Assembly (NCBI GenBank): GCA_037179335.1
Contig: JAKZHN010000011.1
Location: 154,428 to 218,427, forward strand
DNA length: 64,000 nucleotides
Source: Cyclaneusma minus
Lineage: Eukaryota; Ascomycota; Leotiomycetes; Marthamycetales; Marthamycetaceae
Direction of reading: 5' to 3'
In this document: positions 46,402-56,082 of the stretch, in pieces
Layout of the letters: every line of letters starts with the position of its first letter
Position numbering within the stretch: the stretch's first letter is position 1
The notes under the pieces: model-generated
Databases searched by the model: none
Told to the model about the DNA's origin: nothing
The model's input: only the letters and a program-made list of their open reading frames with translations
Position numbers and translations under genes: made by a program

Positions 46402-48472
46402 ATGGCGGTGATGACGGCCCTTGGTAAGAGTCCTGCGCTTCGAAAGAAGTATTCGTGACAATTGATATGGGATTGAACCGATTGCTAACAAATGCCGACA
46501 GATGTCTTCTTGACGCTCCTCATTCCCACCCTCGTCCTCGTCCACCTCGTCGTCTCTCCTTATACCAAAGTCGAAGAATCCTTCAACATCCAGGCTGTTC
46601 ATGATGTCCTGGTCTACGGCACTCCTACCACAAATGTTGCCGCCCGTCTGCACAACTACGATCACTTCGAATTCCCAGGCGCCGTCCCCCGTACTTTTGT
46701 GGGCGCAGTTGGGCTTGCCGGCGTCGCCCGACCAATCCTGAATTTCGTCGGATGGCAATACGCGCAGCATGTCGTGAGGGCGGCCTTGGGCTTGTTTAAT
46801 GCATGGAGTTTGTTGAGCTACAAGAAAGGGCTGGAGAAGGCGTATGGGAAAGGTGTGGCGGTATGGTGGGCAGCGCTCCTTGCGGGACAGTTTCATGTGC
46901 TTTACTATGCTAGTAGGACGTTGCCGAACACGTTTGCTTTTGGAATATGTAAGTACTCGTTCGTAAATCAACTCCAATCCATTTCTCTAGTTCGGGTACC
47001 ATGAGTGCTAAGACACTGGGGTAGGTACACTGGCGTTAAAACAGCTTCTCCCTATTGCCAATCCTACCATTGACGCCGCTACGGCAAATGGCCGCAGTCG
47101 CCTCGCCATCTACCTCCTCGTTCTCGCCGGTGTCATTTTCCGCTCCGAGCTTGCCATCCTCCTCTTCACAACACTCTTCCAGCTCCTTGTGCAGCCGCGC
47201 ATGTCTCTCGGTCGAATGATTCCAGCCGGTCTGGAAAGCGTAGCCATTGCGCTTTTAGTCTCCATACCCATCGATTCCTACCACTGGCAAAAGCTCATCT
47301 GGCCAGAACTTGCTGGCTTCTATTTCAACGCCGTGCAAGGAAAAAGCAGTGAGTGGGGAGAAGAGCCTTGGTATTACTATTTCGCCAATGCCATTCCCAA
47401 GTTGCTGCTTAATCCGCTAGCGATACTTTTGCTTTTGATGTCACTGTCTATAAGACAGACGAAAGTTGCCGCCTCTAGGACGGTAAATCCCGTACTGGCA
47501 TTTATAGCCATATACAGTTTGCAACCACACAAAGAAGCCCGGTTTATCATCTATGCTGTCCCGCCCCTAACAGCCGCTGCCGCACTTGCCGCAAACCACA
47601 TCTGGACCCACCGAGCCCGCACCATTTTCTACAGACTCCTTTCGTTTGCTGTACTTGCAAGTATCCCAGCTTCAATGCTTATTTCCACCGTCATGTTGGC
47701 AATCTCTTCTCTCAACTACCCCGGCGGCGAAGCTCTGTGGAAGCTTCATGAGCTGGTAGCAAGGGACTCTGAAGCACCGGCTCGCGCGAATGTACATATG
47801 GATGTGCTGTCTTGCATGACGGGCGTAACTCGCTTCCAGCAAGACCATCCTTCGCCTCCTTTGCTCGAATACTTGCTCGACAAGTTCCTGCCCGTTGTCG
47901 ACGAGAGTCCCGTGAAGGCGAAACAGCCTACGGTCTTTAATTATGATAAGACGGAGAATGAGACGGTACTTTTGACGCCCGAATTCTGGCAGCAATTCGA
48001 TTACGTGCTTGCCGAGGGCCCAGAGAGAGTTATCGGAAAATGGGAAGTTGTGGGCAAGGTATGGGGATACGGTGGAATTGAAATTCTGAAACCTGGCGAT
48101 GAAGTGGAGCAAGTAGGCTCCGAGGCGTGGTGCGACTTATGGTGGAATCTTTGTCAGTGGGGCGGATGGGACAAGAATGCCGCGAAAATTGGTAGCGCGA
48201 ATTATAGTGTTCCGATTTACGGGAACGGGGGCTTGTTGGGAGAGAACGGACCTGGGGAGCTGGATGATGAGGAGATGGGGTCTCAGGGAAAGGGTTTGAA
48301 GTACAGAGAGATGCCAAATTTGAGGAAGATGGCCTTCTTGAGGGAGCAGCATGGGTCGAAAGCACTTTTTGATCTGGGGAAGGAGTTGGCAAGGGGGTTT
48401 GTGACGAGGGGGTGGTGGGTAGGGCCGAGATTGGTGAAGAAGATTGAGATTTTGAAGAGGATACCACTGTGA
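46402..48472 (+). CDS. ALG12: Dol-P-Man:Man7GlcNAc2-PP-Dol alpha-1,6-mannosyltransferase (Alg12)
   Basis: Exons 46402-46423, 46502-46948 and 47025-48472 give 638 aa starting MAVMTALDVFLTLLIPT. The 22-nt first exon is chosen because the donor GTAAGA, the branch-like GCTAAC and the acceptor CCGACAG fit well; an alternative start at 46492 (MPTDVFL) would skip it. Seen: YTKVEESFNIQAVHD in the first luminal loop, with the acidic residues of GT-C enzymes, HFEFPGAVPRTF, and LQPHKEARFI (HKExRF motif, about residue 324), both diagnostic for the ALG9/ALG12/PIG mannosyltransferase group. About ten hydrophobic segments follow one another. Known reaction: adds the eighth mannose to the lipid-linked oligosaccharide in the ER lumen. 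The C-terminal 150 residues are soluble. Confidence 0.92.
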
Positions 48473-48915
48473 TGAGATATTTAAAGAACAGAAATTCTGC
48501 ATCACACTATGAAAGAGGAACATGAAGTGAAGCTTGGCTTGATCCGTCTTGATTCCAACATATATTCATCAGGCATCAATAAATCCTTATCTTCACCCAT
48601 ATGTCATTGGCTTGTCGCCTCCAAAGCCCGACTCAGAAGCCCGCCTTTGCATTCATATGCGAAACGAATTTCACGGCTCTTTCCACAGAACTGACCACAA
48701 CATAGGAGTAGATACCTCATATATATAGCATTGCTTCCCCGTGGAGATCGATGGCCTACGCCCGAGAAATGCACACTAAAGCCTGTTTACGAACCCCCCC
48801 TAGTTCTTAAACTCCATTTTCAAGGACATCCCAGGTATATCTCGGAATTTCCGTCTTCGGTCCGGGAGTTGAGATGAGGTCCCCATGCAAGAAATCTCTA
48901 TCCCAACCAAACGCC
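48473..48915. other. Convergent intergenic region
   Basis: 3' flanks of ALG12 (+) and the CBS-domain gene (-). Nothing else is seen. Confidence 0.4.
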
Positions 48916-49530
48916 CTAAGCCGGTCTCCTCTTTGCAAACTCTTCCAGATCATCCACCGTCGCAACGCCCAACACAAAGCGCCTCGTCGCATCCGTGACC
49001 ACAGCAAAACTCTGCGGACTCTTCCCATCCTGACCACCATTAAAGAAATCCTCCAGCAGTTCCAACGTAGTATCCTAGATGGTTTCTATGTTAAAGTAAT
49101 CTAAGTGAAATAGTAAATAAATATCATACCATAGTAATGATCTTATAAACCTTCCCCTTCCGCGCAAACTTGATCATGGCTTCCTTGACCTCATTGTTCT
49201 CCTTCACTTTGCCTTCTTCTAGGAGTTGCTTGAGCTTGGGTATACTGAGGTAGCCGAGGAGAGCGCGGTTTTCGGGAGAGACGACGGTGAGGTGCGTGTA
49301 GTCGCGCTCGAAGGCGGATTGTAGGGCGTGCGAGATGGGGGAGTCCGGGTGGCAGGAGAGGGCTGGGGGTGGGTCGAGGTCTTCTACTGTGGCCTGGTGG
49401 GGGTTTTTCAATTAGCGGGGTATTCTGGTTGTGAAGATTGTAAGACGATGGGAAATCTTACGCCTCTGTACTTCGCGGCCCATTTGGAGGGCGGCCGGGC
49501 TGAAGTGCCGCTGGACATGGCTGTGGACAT
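48916..49530 (-). CDS. Small CBS-domain protein
   Basis: Exons on the minus strand 49530-49462, 49393-49130 and 49074-48916 join in phase to 163 aa (start possibly 49518). After a Ser/Ala-rich N-terminus, one CBS pair can be followed: VEDLDPPPALSCHPDSPI with ALQSAFERDYTHLTVVSPEN and LGYLSIPKLKQLLEEGKV, then VYKIITMDTTLELLEDFF and SFAVVTDATRRFVLGVATVD. The tail is EFAKRRPA. CBS pairs bind adenosine nucleotides or S-adenosylmethionine and regulate partner proteins; standalone small ones like this have no assigned role in fungi that I know of. The intron just before the last exon ends CATCTAG. Confidence 0.8.
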
Positions 49531-50321
49531 GGCTATGGAAGTTGGTTGTTGCGAAGGTTGACTGAAGACTTTTGTTGAGTTTGGTGTGCGGGAAGATGAT
49601 CGACCGCGCCGCGACGATCATGAACGAGGTGGCATTGATTGAGATGCTACATGTACATACATGTAGAATGCTTGTCTGAACTTTGAACATCGGGCTTTGA
49701 AAAACGTTCGTTGCTTGCCCAGAACCGTTGACTTCGTATTTACTTCGTATCTAGAAATCTATAGCTAATTTGAAATGTAGATACTGCTATTTTTATCCTT
49801 CGTTATAAAGGGACATATCAATCGTCGATGACGACGGGTATTGGGAATCCGAGATAAAACTACAGACCATACCAATAAGGCTTATCTGTGTGATAAGAAT
49901 TTAAATATACAGTGGAGTTCAAAGAAGAGATATATGTAGCTTAGAAAATACAGTTTACAACCCAATAAGCTTAACTCCGCCTTAGTTCCGGGTAGGATCG
50001 ACGTCATCTCGCTTATCTCCGTCCATCCGACACGAGCTGTGTTCCACTCCTACACCTCGAGCTCTCTTTGTTGTTCAATGCGACTCCTCAATCCTTAGAA
50101 TTATTCTCGTTCCTCAATCCTCATATCTCAATAGTAACAGACCCCGAAGGGCAAGTTCTGCTCGTCTCGCAACTCATAAGATATCACCTTTGTCCAACCA
50201 CTCATCCGCGCCCATCGCTGGTCAGTTGTGTATATTTTACTAACCTCCCTTTGACATGTCTGCTGTTCATCTTCTCGTATTCTCAGACAGAACTAATCAA
50301 TTTATTCTTCTAGTCGCCAAA
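49531..50321. other. Divergent intergenic region
   Basis: Between the CBS gene (-) and the phosphate carrier (+). A near-palindrome, ctacatgtacatacatgtag, lies at about 49648. About 49740-49990 is AT-rich. A candidate 5'-UTR intron acceptor (ttcttctag) sits at about 50313, just before the ATG at 50322. Confidence 0.45.
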
Positions 50322-52059
50322 ATGCCCTTCCTATTCCCTACCCAAGGTACTCTTTATAATGCCTTAAGTCCGGCCACCCCCATCAGCAAGTCTCGACCTG
50401 CTGGCGAGCCAAAACGGACTCCTCTTCAGGCACGCTCCGAGCTCTACACGGCTTGGTCTGTCGTCGACGATGCAAAAGACAAGGCCAATGCTTTGAGCGC
50501 TGAAGCTACCAAGGAGTTTGAGAAGGCTAGTGCTAAAGCCCAAGCTAAGGCCGGGACAATTGAGTTGTACTCGCCGACCTACTATTCTGCTTGTATTTTC
50601 GGCGGGCTGCTAGCTTGTGTACGTTTAATATTCTCCTTCGTGTTGTTGCGCTTTGCTTGTAATTTGGGGGTGAAAAAATGTAGTCGTCAACCTACTGTCA
50701 TCGCTTCATTCCTAAACCTCCCTGAAACCTGACCTTCTTGATATCGTCACTCGGCATCTTGACTACCTGCTAATGGAATTCCATTGTATTTTTAGGGCGT
50801 AACGCATACAGCAGTCACACCTATGCAAGTTGCCCTTTCTACAGTGGGAGGAAAAAAGTCTGAATACGGTCTGCAATTTTCGAATAATTATGAATATTCC
50901 AAATAACCAGAAATATTCCCAATAATTTGGAACGTTCTAGATTACTTGGAATATTTTTAAATATCTGGCATATCCCTAATCACTGGGAATATTTCTGGTT
51001 ATTTGGAATATTCGCAATTATTCGGAGACTATAGGCCGTATTCAGACTTTTTCCCCCCCACTGTATACCCTGCTTGATGCTATATGCTCATCTAGTCACA
51101 GGGATCTTGTAAAATGCCGTCGTCAAGTTGATTCAAAGATGTACACCGGCAACTTCCAAGCCTGGGGCAAGATCGGACGTGCCGAGGGTCTGCGTGGCGT
51201 CTACACTGGCTACAGTCCTACCTTTTTCGGTTACTCTGCTCAGGGAGCCTTCAAGTACGGCGGATACGAGTACTTCAAGAAGACCTACTCTGATTTGGCT
51301 GGCCCCGAAGCCGCTACTAAGTATAAGACCGCTATCTATCTCGCTGCATCAGCATCCGCTGAGGCCATTGCCGACGTCGCTTTGTGTCCGTTCGAAGCTG
51401 TGAAGGTGAGGATGCAGACAACGATTCCACCATTCGCAAAAGGGACGATGGATGGTATCAGTCAGATCACGAGCAAGGAAGGCTTTGGAGGTCTCTACAA
51501 AGGTCTTTACCCCTTATGGGGCCGTCAGATTCCGTACACGATGATGAAGTTTGCTTCTTTCGAGACGATTGTCGAGGCGATCTACGGATACTTGCCTGGC
51601 AAGAAGTCTGACTACAGCAAAGCCGCTCAAACGGGTGTCTCTTTTGTTGGAGGTTATGCGGCCGGTATCCTGTGTGCGATTGTTAGCCATCCTGCTGATG
51701 TGATGGTTTCGAAACTTAATGCCGATCGTCAAAAGGGCGAGGCCTTTGGAGCTGCTATGGGCAGGATTTACAAGAACATTGGCTTCTCGGGCTTGTGGAA
51801 CGGACTGCCTGTCAGAATTGTCATGATCGGTGAGCAATACCCCTGACTTTGGTCTAGAGTTTTACCTTTGTATCAGTACACCAACTGTTGTGTCTCAGGC
51901 ACGTTGACCGGTCTCCAATGGATGATCTACGACTACTTCAAGGTAACTAGCATACATATCCTCGTTATTTTTGCTACTGCTGACATTGACTTTCAACAGA
52001 TTTTCATGGGCCTGCCTTCAACCGGTGGGGCTGCTCCTCCAGCTGAGGCAAAGGCGTAA
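50322..52059 (+). CDS. Mitochondrial phosphate carrier (Mir1/Pic2-type)
   Basis: Exons 50322-50618, 50796-50824, 51102-51829, 51899-51942 and 52000-52059 give 385 aa. Three mitochondrial-carrier repeats are seen: PMDLVKCRRQVDSKMY (first signature, assembled across intron 2), CPFEAVKVRMQT (second) and SHPADVMVSKLN (third), with the phosphate-carrier words GYSAQGAFKYGGYEYFKK and GLYPLWGRQIPYTMMKF. The N-terminal 80 residues are hydrophilic, as in other mould versions. Known role: phosphate/proton symport into the matrix for ATP synthesis. Intron 2 (50825-51101) begins GC instead of GT (CCTAT|GCAAGT) and contains a 222-bp MITE; without the insertion it would be about 53 nt. The gene remains intact around the insertion. 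Confidence 0.93.
50842..51063. mobile_element. 222-bp MITE in intron 2 of the phosphate carrier gene
   Basis: Left end CAGTGGGAGGAAAAAAGTCT; the right end, reverse-complemented, CAGTGGGGGGGAAAAAGTCT. The inverted repeat continues for about 100 bp per side (GAATACGG, CGAATAATT, GAATATTCCAAATAACCAGA). TA flanks both ends (50840-50841 and 51064-51065), the target duplication of Tc1/mariner elements. The interior is almost wholly palindromic and has no ORF. It is clearly an insertion: removing it and one TA leaves a normal 53-nt intron. Confidence 0.9.
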
Positions 52060-52832
52060 AATTGTGTCAGACGTCGGCAGATACGTGAGGTATTGGTTGA
52101 ATGGAGCTGCTTCAGATTCCTTTAAGTCAAGAAATCCTTTCGTTCCAACCTTTTCCGACAGAAGAAACGGGTAGGCAGGTTCGATTCAGCGATGCTCAGT
52201 TCCGTCATCAAGTTGTTCCTTGTATGATAGAATACGAATTGATGTTCTTCATTTGGGTTCTATTGATACATAGCGATACAGGGTTTCAGATACCCAGGTA
52301 GTTTGAGGCCCAAACTGAACTGGCAGTTCAACTCGTTTAGGTTAAACTTACTAAACTGAGCCAGCCACTTTCCCAAATTTGCAAGAGGATTGAATTAAGG
52401 AAAGACCAAGCCTGGTGCCCCCAAACTACCAGATTTTGATGCAATCACACACAGTGACAGAGGGGACGGCGTTGGCAGGAACTCAGCCCGTAACCGGCTC
52501 ACTAGTTGACAGGTTGTGATGATGGAATCGCACTCCTTTCGTTATGTGTATCAAGTGGGCTGCTTTGAAGTTACGGCCTCACTGAATTTCCGAGGACAGG
52601 TCTCTCTAATAATGATTATACGGCTGAATCAAGACCCTCTCCCCACGGAAAAACGTAGTTTTGAACCGCAGTCCTAAAGTCGTCATCGTCATAAAACACT
52701 GCAGAACGAGCCTTCGCAGAAAATCAAAGAAGCATGGTATATCCTTTCCCCAAGCCCATTCCCGCTGCCTATTCACGCTCCCCTTCCCGAACCAGACCAT
52801 CCGCCCCAACCCATCTCGGCGCCACCCCGACT
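52060..52832. other. Convergent intergenic region
   Basis: 3' flanks of the phosphate carrier (+) and the DUF3602 gene (-). No gene is seen. Confidence 0.4.
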
Positions 52833-53263
52833 CTATTTCTTCCCAAACAGCTTCTTCTTCAGCTTATCAGCCAAGCCCTCGTGCGGTGTCTCCTTGTCGG
52901 CATCCGCAGCAACATGCTTGTTGCCCTCTCCGCCTCTTCCCACATGAAAGTTCTCGGTGTCCTTAGAGTTCCGGATGGCAGTCTCGGGAATGACATCTTC
53001 ATCGGTGCGCTGTTGTGGTTTCAAGCCGGGAGAGCCGATGTTGGCGTGACCGCCGCGGCCGGTGCTGAATGCGCCGTCGGCATGGTCGCCGACAGGACCT
53101 TCGCGGACGATGGAGCCGTCGGTGTAGGGGGTTTTGTCTTCGGTTATGTTTCCGGCGCCTGAGGGAGTGTCAGTACAGCTATTTCGAGATGGGGTGAGGT
53201 TTGGAAGGACTGACCGCCTCTGCCGTGGGAGATTTCATCGTTGATTCGTCCAGGCGCAGACAT
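52833..53263 (-). CDS. Small GRGG-repeat protein, DUF3602 family
   Basis: Exons on the minus strand 53263-53215 and 53158-52833 give 124 aa. The protein is hydrophilic and Gly-rich, with the family's spaced motifs: HGRGGAGNI (across the intron), STGRGGHANIG and FHVGRGGEGN; it ends in a lysine-rich KLKKKLFGKK. No membrane segment or signal peptide is seen. The family is fungal; I know of no established function. The start was set at the Met that precedes SAPGRINDEISHGRGG. Confidence 0.8.
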
Positions 53264-54233
53264 CCTCGAGAACTGGCTTTTGTTTTCGTTTGGTAGGATG
53301 CTCGCCTTCGTATGCTCGGTGTGAATTTTGCAGGGCTTGAGTGGGAAGTTGGAATTTTGTTTTTAGGTGTGAAGAACAAAGGGAAGTGGTGGTGGAATGA
53401 TATCAGACTCGGCAGCTTTTGTTCGAGATAACGCCTGGAAGCTCGCTGCCAAGACGCTGCTTATTAGCAAACAGCAATACATGTACGAAACCCATGGCCT
53501 CGGACCGGGCCGGGACAGTTGATACAAAATATATTCTCCTGGGCTTTTGAACGGCTCAAGCTATCGAGCGGCTATGACGCAAAAGATCAGCTTCAGACGA
53601 CCCATTACCATTGAAGTTTGAAGCACGTGTGCATCCAGCTGTTCCGTGGCTCATCGAGATCTGTGCGACATGATGCCATCTGGCTCAACATTGGCCCATT
53701 TCCCCAGCATGCACTCAATGTAAAAGCCCGAATACTCGCTGCAGACTACTGCGGGTTTTGCTTCAGCTTCACATGCAGCATTCGAGGGATTCAGGATTTC
53801 AGGCGATTTGCCATTAGAATCCTTGTCATGATCAGCGTCAAGGGAATGCCAAGACTGACACTCGGGCCGCCTGCACCAATGCACAGATTTCCGGGTATCT
53901 GGAGATCTAAGCCCCTTATTTAGACCGCATATGCTTAGTCTTTCAATCGAGCCTATACAGCCTTTTTCTCGCCATTCTAGAAATACATGGAGGCGGTTTT
54001 GGCAATAGAATCCGTGCCATAGACGTTCCGCAAGTAGCCGAACTATCGAACAAACCGTGCAATTCCTCCACAAGCAACAACCAAACAACCACACCACTAC
54101 CAGAAAGCCGATCTCCGCCCACAACCCAACATCCAAAGCAAGCATTCTCTTCGCCTAAGCTTTCACTCGCCGCTTCGTCACCCCTCAATTCCCACTTCCC
54201 CAGTTCTCCAGTCCCCAGCCACCAGCGAAAACA
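53264..54233. other. Divergent intergenic region
   Basis: Between the DUF3602 gene (-) and VMA21 (+). No coding sequence stands out. The last 200 bases are rich in CCA/CAA, as in fungal leaders. Confidence 0.4.
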
Positions 54234-54726
54234 ATGGCAACCCGCCGCATCATCAACAGCGAGAAAACCATCCTCGACATCGACGCCGATGGCAACGGCA
54301 TCCGAGTCAGCCCCGACGAGAAATCCCAGACCGGCCCCGCCGTTCCCGCGTATGCTCTCCGTCTCTATATCTCCACCTGTTTCTCGCCATCCTCAATGCT
54401 AATATACAGCCGCCCACTAGCCACGTGATCGTCAAGCTACTCCTCTTCACTCTAGCCATGATCGCCGGTCCTATCAGCGTTTACTATCTACTCTTCAAAG
54501 CTACAAGTAAGTGTTTTTCTCCATTGCTTTCAAGACGAAAAGCTCTATGGTACGGAATGACGGCTAATGGCGCAAATCAGGCAATTCGACTCTGTCGGGT
54601 GCCATGGCTGCTATTTCGGCAAATGTAGTGCTTATTGCTTATGTTGTGGTGGCTATGAGGGAGGATCAGAGCGAGGCCCTAGAGGCGGCTGAGAAGGAGA
54701 AGAGCGAGAGGAAGAAGGATAGGTAG
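54234..54726 (+). CDS. VMA21: V-ATPase assembly factor Vma21
   Basis: Exons 54234-54349, 54421-54506 and 54581-54726 join in phase to 115 aa. The second intron-exon join uses the ACTAG acceptor, giving PAVPAHVIVKLLLFTLAMIA; the earlier ACAG would run into a stop. Two membrane helices follow (VIVKLLLFTLAMIAGPISVY and AAISANVVLIAYVVVAMRED), linked by FKATSGNSTLSGA, the conserved NSTxxG loop of Vma21. The C-terminus is charged and ends ERKKDR, close to the dilysine ER-retrieval signal of this family. Known role: chaperones assembly of the V0 sector in the ER and escorts it to the Golgi. Confidence 0.92.
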
Positions 54727-56082
54727 AAAGTAGGGGGATAGCTTGTACCTGTCGCTGTGTGGGTAGAGTCTCTGGAGTCCAGGGAAGGGGTAATAAAAGA
54801 TCGGTCGGTCTATGCTCTACGGAGTACGAAGTAAGGCTATTTCAGCAATTCCAAGGTTCTTAGAGTCTTAGATTAGGTCCCCAACACCGGACGGATAATG
54901 AACAAAAAGTCAAAAGGGACCTGTCGAACCCGGGGGGTTCGACGTCCTGAAACCAGACGAACTGAGTTTACATTCAACGAGGACAGGACGAAATAACACT
55001 GAGTCATTGCGCCACTTAGGCCACTTTCTGGTTCGTTAACGGTAATTCAACTCATTTTGTGATATATACCCTTTGCACTTGCTCTTCAACGGAGTACGAA
55101 GTTGTACGATATTCCTGGGACATCTGATTTGCACTTGTAGAGCTAGGTAGGGCGACGACAACGTGAATCTTACAGTTACCTATTATTCTGAAGAAGAAAA
55201 GAAAAAACTCCGCCCTCCAAGAGATCGTCGTCTCAGGTCGTTTCAGTTGATGGTTTGTTCAGGTCATGAAAGCTGAAATCAAGTGAGCCTATCTAGGTAG
55301 TTCTTGAAGAACAGTTTTGACCCCGGATTTGCTAACCCCCGAAATGCATAAAAACTACATGGGGACGAGAATTTCAACCGTCACCACAACAACTCTTCAA
55401 TTAATGTCGCAGGGGCAGTAACATCCGCTCAGGACAAGATCTATTAATTAATGCTCTGCTGTTCACCGTCCCATGCAATCCAGACCTTCAAAGGAACGAA
55501 GAATGTCCAGTCAGAAGGTAATCCTGCAAGTAGACCAAGCGAACCAGCTCTCTCTCCCCAGTGTATGAGTGGTATTTCCTAATTACAGGCCCGGCCCATC
55601 AGACCCTTCTCGAAAGATGTCGGTCTCGGTGGCTGCCTCGACTGTCCTGTCTAACCCTACAGGCAACAGCAGCTACCGTGTCCGCAATGCATGTTGTCGA
55701 AAAGCAACGAAAGTTAAAAATGAAACCAGCCAACCGATTCTCCGTCCGACCCGTCATAATTCAGCGTTCCGTCATCGAGAGGGCCATGTCCATCAGTGGT
55801 ATCCTGGAATAAAAAATGTCCATGTCCGAGCCGGTGTCTGGGGCAAATCTGGCCAGAGTAAAAGGAATTCCAGACGCCACTAATGCTCATCCAACCCAAT
55901 CTGCACACCGTCGTCTAGGAAAATCGTCTGTTGTGTCCTGGTTTTGCCAGTCATCAAAGGAAGGAGAGCCCAGGCCGCCAAGGGTAATCCAAACGCAAAC
56001 TCGTCTGGTAGGATCCAAGGGCCATATGCTGAATTAGCCCCTAATACATCGTGGCGCATTTGAGCAGCCGGGATAGAGCAAT
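54727..56082. other. Intergenic region with short repeats and a hairpin
   Basis: 1.35 kb without a supported gene. The 14-mer acggagtacgaagt occurs at 54819-54832 and 55089-55102. A strong hairpin (arms gtcgaaccc/gggttcgac) lies at 54923-54943. The stretch at 54997-55020 resembles one in intron 3 of the permease gene. Frames near 55560-55900 have no protein character. Confidence 0.45.
54923..54943. repeat. Perfect 9-bp hairpin with 3-nt loop
   Basis: gtcgaaccc and gggttcgac are separated by ggg; the flanks ggac and gtcc extend the pairing with a small bulge. The role is unknown. The word GGTTCGA recalls the B box of tRNA promoters, but no tRNA cloverleaf can be drawn around it. Confidence 0.7.

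Noticed and set aside
46111..46458. 115-codon plus-strand frame in the YOS1-ALG12 promoter
   Set aside because: No domain, and it covers the divergent promoter and the ALG12 first exon in a different context; likely chance.
49412..49690. 92-codon minus-strand frame starting MFKVQTSILHV
   Set aside because: It overlaps the first exon of the CBS-domain gene in another frame; the spliced CBS model explains the region better.
54905..55020. tRNA gene on the minus strand (A-box-like TGGCGCAATGA, B-box-like GGTTCGA, then T run)
   Set aside because: No acceptor stem or T stem pairs properly and the boxes are too far apart; at most a tRNA-derived relic.
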